In this document: in pieces, positions 1 through 10,800 of the stretch | Layout: each line of letters opens with the position of its first letter | Position numbering within the stretch: the first letter of the stretch is position 1 | Assembly (NCBI GenBank): GCA_905250885.1 | Contig: CAJNOQ010000315.1 | Location: 1 to 55,203 of the forward strand | Direction: 5' to 3' | DNA length: 55,203 nt | Origin: Didymodactylos carnosus | Taxonomy: Eukaryota; Rotifera; Eurotatoria; Philodinida; Philodinidae | Translations under genes and position numbers: made by a program | The notes under the pieces: generated by a model | Seen by the model: the letters and a program-made list of their open reading frames with translations, nothing else | Database searches by the model: none | What the model was told of the DNA's origin: nothing

Positions 1-1218
1 GTTGTCTCTTCTATCTTCTTATCTTTCGAACCGTTCTCAGTGCGTGCGTGTGAATGATTCTGTCTCTTCTTCTTCTGTTCCTTCTGGTGTTCCTCAAGGC
101 AGTGTGCTAGGGCCTCTTTTATTTCTTATTTTTATTAATGATCTACTTCTGTCACTTCCACCTAATTGTGAAATCTGTCTCTTTGCTGATGATGTTTTTT
201 TGATTGTTCCTCTTTCCTCTCTACTGATTCTTCTAATTTTTCTCATGTTCAAAACTGTATAAACTCTGTTTCTCACTGATCTTCTTCCAATCTCATGTCT
301 TTAAACGCTTCTAAATGTTCTTGGCTTCCGCTCTCTTTCAACATATTTCCGTACGTTTATAATCAATTGTATCTCAATGATGTTCCTCTTTCTGTTGTGT
401 CTTCTGTGCGTTGTCTTGGTGTTCTTGTTTCGCACGATCTCAGGTGGAACGATCATGCCAAGGACATTGCTCTTGCTTGTCGGCGCAAGCTCGGAGCATT
501 GAATCGTGTCTTTGGATGAGCTCCAACTAAAGTTCGGCGTCGAATCTATCTTTCTTCTATTCTTCCTAAAATCGACTATTGCTGTGCCTTGTACGACAGT
601 TCGTTTTCTCTTACTGTTCTTGATTCTGTGAACAAACTCGCTTCTCGTGTTATTTCTCGAAATTTTGATTACCGTTCTTCTAGTTCTCTACTTGTGTCTC
701 ATCTTTCTCTTCCAAATCTCTCTCTTCGTCGTAAATACTTTAGACTTTTACAGTTTTTCAAAATTTATCATCGTCTAAGTCCTGTTTCTCTCTTTTACAC
801 TATTCATCGTCCTCACTAGTCATCTTTACGTCTTCATCACTCTAAATACGTTCGTCTTCCACCTTCTGTTGATGGTTTTTCTCCACAAACGGTGCATTCT
901 TCATTTTTTTATTCAACTATTACTGATTGGAATAATCTTCCAGAGTCAGTTATTTGTCTTTCTTCTTTTATGTCTTTCAAAACAGCCTTACTTCAGTATC
1001 TCTTCCAGTGAAACGCTTGTCAGTTAAGCATTTATGCTTGTTCTTTTTTTGTTTTTTTTAAAAAATTTTTGTTTTCTTTTACTACTTCTGGTTCTAATCT
1101 TAGTTGTCTTCTTTATTTTGTTATTTCTTTTATTATTATTTTGGTGTTATTTGGCTTGAGTCATTGTTATTACAGGTCGGTGACCTTTGATGATTCTCAC
1201 TTTTCGTGAATAAACAAT
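1..1218 (+). mobile_element. Non-LTR (LINE) retrotransposon, 3' part, disabled
   Basis: This is the 3' portion of a LINE reverse transcriptase; its 5' part lies outside the window. The first ~85 codons (frame from base 2) contain the classic RT fingers/palm signature PQGSVLGPLLF and the catalytic-site motif FADD. Downstream, in frame 1, come the conserved stretches around KCS, LGV, WNDH and a C-terminal WNNLPES..FK block ending with a stop at 1009-1011. The open frame is broken by a frameshift at about 200-235 and in-frame stops at 277-279 (TGA), 517-519 (TGA) and 817-819 (TAG), so this copy cannot make a full protein. The 3' UTR contains AATAAA near 1209. The RT motifs and tail suggest a Jockey/CR1-superfamily element; the clade is not certain. 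Confidence 0.9.
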
Positions 1219-1243
1219 CTTAGTCTTAGTCTTAGTCTTAGTC
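1219..1243 (+). repeat. CTTAGT short tandem tail of the LINE
   Basis: About four head-to-tail copies of the hexamer CTTAGT directly follow the AATAAA-containing 3' UTR of the LINE. Non-LTR elements of the CR1/L2/Jockey group often end in short tandem repeats rather than poly(A), so this probably marks the true 3' end of the insertion. Confidence 0.75.
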
Positions 1244-1249
1244 TGATAC

Positions 1250-2270
1250 CTTGCGACCTGTTGATAATCTCCAAAGTAGATGGGTTGACGAGAATCGACT
1301 ATGTTAAGTTGCATAGTAATGCTTATTTTCTGAAAAAAAATTAAGTACCTAATGGAGAAAGCTAGAATAAGGAATCAAGCCATACAGTCTTTATGGAATT
1401 TTTTATGGCTAAAAGCCAACTCATATGCAATCTATTCTAGTCTCTAATGAATGTTTACACGTTTTAATATCAAACGTTTTTCTTTCCTCCAGTCACACAT
1501 ATACTCATCGAACATTACCCTAGTATTTTCGCTACATAAAATGATATTTACCTTTTTTAGTAAAGGAATTGTCTCCACTATGTCTTCCTCTCTCAATCAA
1601 TCATCTCAGTTATTTCTTGAAAAGAGTTTTTGAAAAAAGAATGTCCTTCCGCATTAACTTCCGAGTCATCCGAAGGAGAAATTGACAGCTAATCTTCCAG
1701 TCTTTTTCTTTTGATTGATATACTAGATGTACCATTCTTTAAACTGGTCCTCGATGTATAATTTATCTACTTGTATTCTTCTTTCAAGGTTATCTTACCC
1801 ATCACTTAAAAAATAGTTTAACTCAGACATGGTATAGAGATCATCAAAAATTCAGTCACTGCTTGATAATTACGTATACAAAATATATAAGATATTGATT
1901 ATAACGAAATAATCGATATTACATTCCGCGAGTATCTAATATAAAAATAAAATAACTAGTTTTTGCTCTGCATTTAGCAAAAGCATAGTTCATATTTTTT
2001 ATTTGCTCGGCTTCCATGTATTTGATTATAATTAAAATTTGTAAGAAGATGTTTACCTTTATATACAGTAAAAGAAGTAAGAGAAAAAAAAAATGAAAAT
2101 AATGTCATCTAATGTGATTCCTTCTCTTTTTTTTCTTTTCTCATCGGTATCGTGTAACACGTTAACTCAGTTTTGTTTTGAGTAAAATACCGAACTGACA
2201 TAGTTATTAAAAACTTTTCTACTTTTCACAATCGCAGAAAAATTATGTGTTTTAAGAACTCATTTACATA
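1250..2270. other. Intergenic, AT-rich, no gene seen
   Basis: Unique-looking AT-rich sequence between the LINE tail and AMN1. The longest open frame (1451-1633) has no start context or family resemblance. The last ~100 bases are the presumed AMN1 promoter and leader. Confidence 0.5.
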
Positions 2271-2310
2271 ATAGTTGTTAAACAATCGTTCAATTGTGTT
2301 TCAGATAAAT

Positions 2311-3138
2311 ATGTCTATACCAAAATTACTTGATTTAAGTGAATATTGTATTGCAAAAAATTTTGAACAAATTGTACATGAACAATCAACAACAATTCGT
2401 TTATTACCAGTTAATTTAAAAGCTCGTCTATTTTTTCTTTTATCTCGACGTGGCCTCATTAATGATTCAAATATTCATTTATTACTAAACTGCCGCACTC
2501 GAGTATTTGATTTTCGTGATTGTAATATAACCGATGAAGCATTGTCTATTATGTCAAAATGTAGTTTACATTCACAAATCGAACGTGAAAGACGGACAAT
2601 AACAACAACAACAATTGATCATCAAATAACGTCAGTTCTTAATCCAAGTGTTTTGTATATTAGAGGTCGAATAACTGATTATGGATGGATTAAATTTATT
2701 CATGAATATCTTAATTTAAGAAAAATACGCTTAAATAATTGTTTATTATTAACAGATAAAAGTTTACAATCAATTGGACAATGTTGTCATCGTCTAATTG
2801 AATTAGATTTAAATGGTTGTATCAATATAAGTGATGATGGCATTAGAGAACTAAAACATTTACTTCATATTAAATCTTTAGGATTAGCGCAAACATCAAT
2901 TACTGATTTAGCTTTATATACAATTGGACAAGCGTCATTTAAACATATGCTACAAGAAATAAATGTTAGACAATGTCAACAAATAACAGATGATGGATTT
3001 ACTTATTTATTAAAAAATTGTCCAAATTTACGAACCATTGGATTTTTACAATGTCCAAAATTAACGGAATTATCAAGACAAAGTTTAGGACCAAATACAC
3101 ATCAATTCTCTTATGTAGTATGGTCAATTCCTGTTTAA
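2311..3138 (+). CDS. AMN1: AMN1 homolog, leucine-rich repeat protein
   Basis: A single-exon 275-residue protein that follows vertebrate AMN1 from end to end. An N-terminal LLDLSEYCIAKNF block matches the AMN1 start. Next comes a short linker (LPVNLKARL..RGLINDSNI) and then about six cysteine-containing leucine-rich repeats of the F-box/GRR1 type, with hallmarks such as LRKIRLNNCLLLTDKSL, LIELDLNGCINISDDG and LQEINVRQCQQITDDG. It ends in SYVVWSIPV, resembling the C-terminus of other AMN1 proteins. There is no F-box, as expected. In yeast Amn1 antagonises the mitotic exit network; the metazoan role is less defined. The start is the ATG at 2311, because the frame upstream has no ATG and a splice acceptor (TTTCAG) ends at 2304. 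Human AMN1 is about 258 residues. Confidence 0.88.
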   Translation: MSIPKLLDLSEYCIAKNFEQIVHEQSTTIRLLPVNLKARLFFLLSRRGLINDSNIHLLLNCRTRVFDFRDCNITDEALSIMSKCSLHSQIERERRTITTTTIDHQITSVLNPSVLYIRGRITDYGWIKFIHEYLNLRKIRLNNCLLLTDKSLQSIGQCCHRLIELDLNGCINISDDGIRELKHLLHIKSLGLAQTSITDLALYTIGQASFKHMLQEINVRQCQQITDDGFTYLLKNCPNLRTIGFLQCPKLTELSRQSLGPNTHQFSYVVWSIPV

Positions 3139-3941
3139 AAAAAATAACATGACTTTTTCAATATATTTATTTTTTTACACATCTTAGTCATCTAATTCAA
3201 TAGTGGAAATGTATATAGTCGAACAAAATTGATAAACAGTCATTTAGAATGTTTCTTACCCATCCTCTTTCACACAGTCAATAAATGGTCTACAAAAAAA
3301 TGGGAGTAGACAATTTTTATAAAGAACAGTCTCTCTATGCTATTCAATAATATTTTTCCGAATGAAAATTGGTTTGAATTAGTTGAATACAAACTGTTAC
3401 GTTCATCATACGATTTGTATCGAATGAGATTCTACGATTATAATGTATCGTTACTCTACCGTTGTTCGCTCAAAAATTTAGTAAAAAAATACCTGGCTTC
3501 GCTTAGAATCACAGAACATATGAATAGCTTAATTCATTACAGTCTCCGCTGGCTTGGCTCAGCGTCGGGCTAGTCAACAATCGTACTGTATTCATTCATT
3601 TATCCTCAAGATGTTTATCGATAAATGAAAACTACCAAGTTTTTAAATATATGTTATTTTATTAGAAAACTTTAAAAGTTTATTTATATATTGTGTGTTT
3701 TTTTTAATTCAATAATGGAATATTATGTATTCTAAAGTCTTCTAATCTATTTTATGTCAATAGTTTACATTATTTGTTTACTTGATTTCTTTTCGTACAA
3801 TTACAGTAATTTAGTCATTTGTCGTTTTTTATTTTAATTAATTGGATCAATCTCGTATTTTGTCTGGCCATTTGAGTTTACAATAGCAGATAACCAGTAT
3901 TATCCCTTTTTTTAGATGAAAATAAATAGTTAACAAATAAA
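3139..3941. other. Intergenic between AMN1 and the propeller-like gene
   Basis: AT-rich spacer. An open frame at 3337-3573 has no resemblance to a known protein and no codon bias like its neighbours. A T-rich acceptor (CTTTTTTTAG, ending 3915) precedes the next gene by 26 bases. Confidence 0.45.
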
Positions 3942-4796
3942 ATGGTAAATGTAATTAAACACGGTGATGATTACGATATAGTTCACCAATCTATTTCATC
4001 TGTCGAACAAAACATTGATCATGAAAGTTTAGAACCATCTAATTACAATAAAATTGAAACATCATCTATAGTACTTGATAATACATTCATCTACAATGGT
4101 TTAACATATATTCCTGAAAAGAATGAATTGATATTAGGTTATACAACAGAGAATAATGAAAATTATTTGGAATTTCGTCGTATTGATAATGGTATTTTAA
4201 TTCGCACCATTTTCTTAGAATTTGATCATGCAGGAAAAATTGAAGATTTAATATGGTGTGTTAGTCGAAATGAATTATTATTAATTAATACTGGTCATTT
4301 GATTGCGTATAATATTGATAATGAATTAATAACATCAAATATTTTAATTGATGTAGATAAAGCAACATGTCGTATTGGATGTAATTCAAAATTTATTTGT
4401 TGTGTTGATGGACGAGCATTAAAATTGTACGATATAAATAATTTTAAACTTATAAAAAATAGACGTTTAGATCATGTTGTTGAAGGTATAACGTTCGATG
4501 ATGAATATTTTATTAGTGGTCATACAGGTAAACTAGAATTTTTAGATAAAACATTATTTAGTATTCGACGTTTTCCCATTGGTGGAACACGAATTTGTCG
4601 TTTTAATAAAAAATATTGGTTAATATGCGATGATTTTGATGATAGACTCTTGTGGTATACACTCGATAAACTTGTCCACACTGTGAATAATGTACATCAA
4701 CCAAAAGGTATCGTTGTTATTAAATCACTTTCACGAATAATAATACAATGTAATGATCCAAATAGACTAATTATTTTTGATCCAAATATTTTTTAG
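3942..4796 (+). CDS. Uncharacterised protein, beta-propeller-like
   Basis: An uninterrupted 284-residue frame with neighbour-like codon use. I do not recognise the family. From about residue 45 onward the sequence alternates short hydrophobic strands with turn residues in repeats about 40 residues long (NGLTYIPEKNELILGY, LIWCVSRNELLLI, IGCNSKFICCVDGRALKLYD, GITFDDEYFISGHTGKLEFLD, GIVVIKSLSRIIIQC). This is the usual look of a WD40/NHL-type propeller with eroded blade motifs. There are no signal peptide, membrane segments or catalytic motifs. The N-terminal 40 residues are acidic and probably disordered. The start is the first ATG of the frame. The 5' leader after the acceptor at 3915 also holds a six-codon uORF (ATG at 3916). 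It could be a fast-evolving or lineage-restricted gene. Confidence 0.7.
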   Translation: MVNVIKHGDDYDIVHQSISSVEQNIDHESLEPSNYNKIETSSIVLDNTFIYNGLTYIPEKNELILGYTTENNENYLEFRRIDNGILIRTIFLEFDHAGKIEDLIWCVSRNELLLINTGHLIAYNIDNELITSNILIDVDKATCRIGCNSKFICCVDGRALKLYDINNFKLIKNRRLDHVVEGITFDDEYFISGHTGKLEFLDKTLFSIRRFPIGGTRICRFNKKYWLICDDFDDRLLWYTLDKLVHTVNNVHQPKGIVVIKSLSRIIIQCNDPNRLIIFDPNIF

Positions 4797-7700
4797 AAAT
4801 TGTCATTTTCTTCAATTGTGATATCAACCGGTTTTTTTTTTCTTCTTCTCCTATCAATGTCCCAGTTTTGAACGTTTTTCTTTTGAATTTTATTCGAAAA
4901 TAGCTTTTGAATTTTTTTTTTTTTTTTGTTTAAGTGACTTTTGTATTTCCCAATAGTGTATGAATGAGTGAATGAATGAATGAATGAATATGGTAAAAAA
5001 TTATATAGTTAATAAGTTCAATAAATTGAATCTAATGAAAACAATTGAAAATATCTGAAAGGATGTGTGATTGTTTCACATATATTTGTGATATTATAGA
5101 AAGATAAAGGAAATATCTATAAAATTGTAAAAATTTCTTTTTTGTCAAATTACGTCATGTTATGGGAATAATAATCGACAGAAATAATATTTACAAACTG
5201 TTCATGAAAAATGAGGATCTCAGTAAAAAAATACGTATGAGAAGAGAAAACACAAACTATTAGTATATATTTGACTCTAAAAGGTGTCGACTTTTGAGGT
5301 AAGCTCAAAGAGATCCCAGTGTATACGGTTACTTTCAGAATTCGTAGTACCTAAACGGACCCGAAAATTTTGCAACTGTGAACCGAACCAGACCCGAAAC
5401 ACATGAAAATATTTTCGTACACATCCGCAACGAAACATTTCTTTCCTATAGAAAAGTTATGTTAGTCAGATTGTTTTGAAATTTTTTCAAAAAAATGGTC
5501 AGTTTCCTTACGGTTTTTGTCATTTTTTTCCTTTTATGAGTGGAAAGTTTGGGTAGTTCAGGCAGTTTATTTTATATTGATCTGAGTTAGACCGAAACGA
5601 GTCAACTAAACGTGATCCGAACCCGATCCGAACGTGAGTTGACCCGACCCGAATCAATGTCTTTTACATTGACCCGAATTCGAGTCGACCCGTTTCGGTC
5701 TTTGGTACAAAAGCATGGGCGAATTGCATTTCATTATTGAACAAGAAGACGAACAACTATTTTAATAAAGATTTGTACAGATACAATTTTCAGTCTCGTA
5801 CTCGATAACTTTGTCATAATACTCGAAAATACTAAAGTAGAAAAAAACAATATATGCTACCTTATCTACATCCGGGATAAATGAAAAATGACAACAAACC
5901 ATGTCATTTTTCATTGAAATTTTACAAATAGAGAATCTGACATATTTCTATTATTCTAGAAAATATTTATTACATATGTTCAGAATATAAATATAAATGT
6001 GATATAGAATATTTATGTTATTGTCAATTATATAATCTAATACCGACATTTTTTGGGCGGATATAGTATGAACATATGAATCTCATACATGTAGAATTGG
6101 CTTTAATCTGAAGAAGATAATTTTCTGAAATAACTAAATAATCTTCATAATATACGTATACACCTTATCTGATTGGACGTGAATTTAAAAGATCACGGAA
6201 ATAACATACTGTCAATCCTGGTTGACAAATTTTTAATAAAAATCAGGTAAAAGATCTCGGTAAAGGAAAATTTATGGCGAAATCATTGATTAGAATACGA
6301 GAAAAAATCTAATCAAGCTTATACTAAGATAAACATGCTTTAGATTTTTCAATACTTCTGAGTGCACATAAACTATCTTTATTCTCCCTCTAATTTATAC
6401 TAGTTTTCCAGTAAATGTTCAGTTTCAATTATTTAATCAAAAAAATGAAAATAGATAGAGAAATACTGGAACATTCAGTCATTGTCAGTCATACCACGAA
6501 CATTATATATCGTATAGGAGAAGAGAGACGATTTGTATCACACGTTGTTCATGACCATATGGTGAGGAATAAAATGCTTCATAATTACCATTTTGATCTT
6601 GTTTTATTTTCAACTGATAATCACATGTTGGATATTTCCTGTATTCAGAACATTTGTATGTAATTGATAAATAATTTTTAAATGAATCCGTACGCAATGT
6701 ACAAATATTATGACTTTTAATGAATGATGAGATATTATCATTAGGAACAATTGTACAAATTACTAACCAACCATTGGTTTAAACTATTTTATTTGAAATA
6801 ATATAAAGTAAAGAGCGCTAGTGTTACTAATTCGGCATTGCCATTATATAGTGAACATGAGGCTCGTAATATAGAAAGAAAACAGCATCGAAAATTTAAC
6901 CAACCATTTCTGTGAGACATTTCAGTATTAAAAATGTAGGTAGTTATAAAGAATTTATAGACTGTCAAATGATGGAATATGTTTCCTTGATAACTGTATT
7001 ATGCAACATGCACATGTTTAGTTACATTTGGACCAAGTTCCGAGATCTAAACCATGTTTTCTGATCATATAGACGAAACAACATATATTACATGCTTTTT
7101 ATCGTAATCTTTTCCATACTTTTGGCATAAAAAGATTTATTTTTCGTAACCGAGATCGTTTGTATGTTTTTTTTTCAAAATTTTGTCAACCAGAATCAAA
7201 AGCATATTATTTCCGTGATCATTTCTCATTTTATCCTATCTGATTTATTTTATGTTCATAGAACCTAATGCAAATTAATGACATCTGTTTTCTTCGAAGA
7301 AAGTTTTAGAAATTGAACTTATACTTAAATCTTCGGATCGTATCAAGTGCCAAATATTATGATAATTAGAAAAAATAATGAGCATCGATAATTACATTTA
7401 TTTAATTAGAAAAATATTATAAATTACAGAAGAACATGTACTATCGAAAAGAGATGAGAAAAAAATACAAACTTTTTTAAAGAGAAGAATATTAAAAAAA
7501 TTTTTATTTGATTTCACTAGGTTTATGAAATAAAACGACGTACAATGTTAGAATTGAAAAAAAAAAGAGAAAGACGTAACTGAGTTAAACCATTAGATGA
7601 TGAATGTTTTTTGTTAAACTATATAGTCAACGATTTTCTTTCAAAATTCAATCATGATTTAAACCAGTTATGGTTTCATCTAAATATTGAATGAAATTGA

Positions 7701-7808
7701 AAATTCTTTTTGGAGTTTTCACAACAAAAAATGTAAATATACTAGGATGAGATGAGAACATGAAACTAATGTAGAATAATATATGTAGATAATAATTTTT
7801 AATATTTT
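4797..7808. other. 3 kb spacer, includes the GACCCGA word cluster
   Basis: No convincing gene. It contains a GAAT tetranucleotide run near 4962-4988 and the GACCCGA cluster at 5350-5700. Long AT-rich stretches follow, with only short unsupported frames (6415-6663 and its antisense). Confidence 0.5.
5350..5700. repeat. GACCCGA / CCGAAC word cluster
   Basis: A locally GC-richer patch in which the word ACCCGAA and variants (GACCCGA, CCGAACCC, GATCCGAAC, GAGTCGACCCG, TTTCGGTC) recur at least ten times in two groups, near 5350-5445 and 5585-5700. The plain AT-rich DNA between the groups contains none. The word occurs in both orientations (CCGAA and TTCGG). No terminal repeats were found. Confidence 0.6.
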
Positions 7809-10800
7809 TTAACCCATAGATGGGAAACATGACAAATTCACGTCTTTGAAATTGGTATCCGGATCTAAGCCTATACCAAATATTGGCAAAAACTTTCGAA
7901 AACATCTAAAGAAAAAGAAAGAAAAAATTAAATAAATCATCTAGGAGAATTAGAAATAAATATTATGAGATTATTTAATATAAGAAAATCGATTTTTAAA
8001 CTAATAAAAGATAAATTTTAGCCTACTTGATTCTTATTGTCGATGAATTATGAGGATTAAAATCAAGATTCCATACACAATAGTTTTTCTTTTTTTGTAT
8101 AAAATCTGTAACAGATGGTGGTCGTCTTGATACACTATAATCTAGACTATCATTTCTATCATTTGATGATTGTCTGGCAATAGTCGACATTGATAAGTCT
8201 TGTTGTGATGATGATTTATCTTCTTTTGATGTTGAATTACCACTGGCAAATAAACTAAGTAATGACTAAAAATAAATTGACTTATTAAGGTTGATCATCA
8301 TTTTAATATTAGAAAAGTAATACGTACTCTTGCCGATTTGAATGTTTCTCCTGATCGTCGATTTTTTCGTTTGTGATTATCATTGTCTTCTGAAATGTCA
8401 CCTTTGGCACTTGATGGTCGTGCAAGCGGTAATTTTGGATTACTTTTATGTTTTTTTGATCGTAATGATTTAAATATATTTCCACTTTTAAAACGTGAGA
8501 GAGATGTTGTTGATCCAAATTGTTCTTTTTGTAGACTATGAGTTTGAGTCTGTTGAGGTAATTGTTCGTCGTCATCGTCTTCATGTTCGATAGTAAAATG
8601 TGATACGTCCATACTTTTGCTTGAAAATAATGGAGGATTAGATTGAATAGGAGGAGATGATATTTCATCATCGGTTAAACGATGAGATCGACGATAACGA
8701 CGGGATACACTGGGAGCTGGTGCACTAGGTGGACGTGGTTCAATAAATGATGGCAATGAGTTTTGATGTTGTTTATTAGTATCAAAACCATTATCTGACT
8801 GATCACTTGATGAATCGGACATATTAATTTGACGATTGTTTTTATTTTCAAAATTTTCATTTATCTCATCTGTTGATTTGATTTCTATTTCAACTTCTTT
8901 TACTTTAATTATTTCTGTAAATGGAAATTCAAACTGAAATAATAAATCATACATTTAGTCAATATTGAACTATATAATTATATGAATAAACAATACCTGA
9001 TTTTTTGAATTTCCATTTCGTCTAATATATCGTAAAAATTCTTTTCTTGTTGTATCACGTATTAGAACAAGATCGAGTAGTCCATCAGATAAATGTCCAA
9101 ATTTTGATAAACCTTGTGGTGCAAAATCCCATAATGATGCATTTGTCAAAACTAAAACTTGTAAATATGGATTACGAATAATATTCCATTGTGGTGATGA
9201 TATCATTTGTGACTGTATAAAATTATGTTTTGACGATGATTTTTTATGTTTTGAATTTGACAATGATCGATTTAAAATTGAATCATTATTTGCGTTATTC
9301 AACGATGTTAAGGATGGACGTTTTTTCATTACTTGTACAGAATTATCATCAAACGCTAATACTTGATCATTATAAGTATCATTTATGGATTGTGTACCAC
9401 AAATCGAACATCTAGTCAGATTAATACAATTTGAATTTAAAAAGAATTTAATTTGATAACAACATACCCTCGATAACATCGAAATGATGAATTTTCATTT
9501 TCATCCGCTGGTATGTACCGAATTTCTACATCAATTGGCCTAAACAAAAAGTTAAACAATTGTCGATGTTACAATGATCATTAAGCCATTTAATATACTT
9601 TAAATTTTTATTTGATACTGCTTTTCCAAATGATTTTTGAATGACTTTTTTTTGTCCAAGAGATGTATAACGTGAAAAATATTTTAATACTGTTGCCGGA
9701 AATCCACAACCAGTATTCTAAAAATGATATGAAATAGAGTGAATAAAATACGCTATCATCGTATGAGTATACGCACCATATTGAAGGTAAGAAATGAATT
9801 ATTATCATAAACAACTGATAAATCAATTTTTATTCGACGATCTAAAGATTATACTAGTCAAATGAAATATTAAAATAAAAAATATATTTTGCTATCTACT
9901 CACTGAATAATAAGTAGAATAACGGTGTCGTTTGATCAGTTCCACCGTGAATAGAATGACAAATTATGTTTGTTGTACCTACATGTAATAGATGATAAAT
10001 AAATGAGAAAGTTATTAAATTTTGAAATTTTTATATATTACCATTAGGAATGATGCACAACGGAAATGGGAATGGTGGCGGTTCTTGATCAATATCTAAT
10101 GGAATACGATTGACTTTTGATAAATAACGTGTGATTGCATTTAAAGTATCTATAACCGTTCCATCACCACCAATAATAACTAAACTAATAGATTAAACAT
10201 TTTTCGAACATTTAACAGTTAGAATAAAAAAATTATTTCTCATTTTTATCTAATAAAAATATTAATAATAATACTAACCCATAAAGATTAGCAAAATCGC
10301 CTTCATATTGGTTAATTGCTTGCGTTGGCTTCAATGTATCATGAATTTCTAAACAATTTGAAGTATAGACTATTGTCGATAAAATATTGTCGACTGTTTT
10401 CACATACCCGTATAAGTAATGTTATATTGAGCTGCATCTAAAATTGGTTTTATTTTTGTATCATATACATTTCGACCATTTTTTGGTCCCGAGTACGGAT
10501 TACAGAAAACAAGAATGTTACGTGGTGGATAAACTAATAAAAAAAGAAAAAGAAAACAAATTAAAAAAATGTAGATCATACGATAATATGTGATACACAA
10601 CATACATGTGTGTACATATCTTTCTAGTATTTGAAACCATTTTTCAATTTGAACTGGAAGATTTGTTTGAAATACTACAATAATGTCTTGCAAAATATTT
10701 TTCTTTGCTTCTTCGTATGTATGCAACTGAAATCCAATTAATTGAACATTTTGCACAAATGGTGAGCTGGCAACAGTTACACCATTTCCACCAGCATTCG

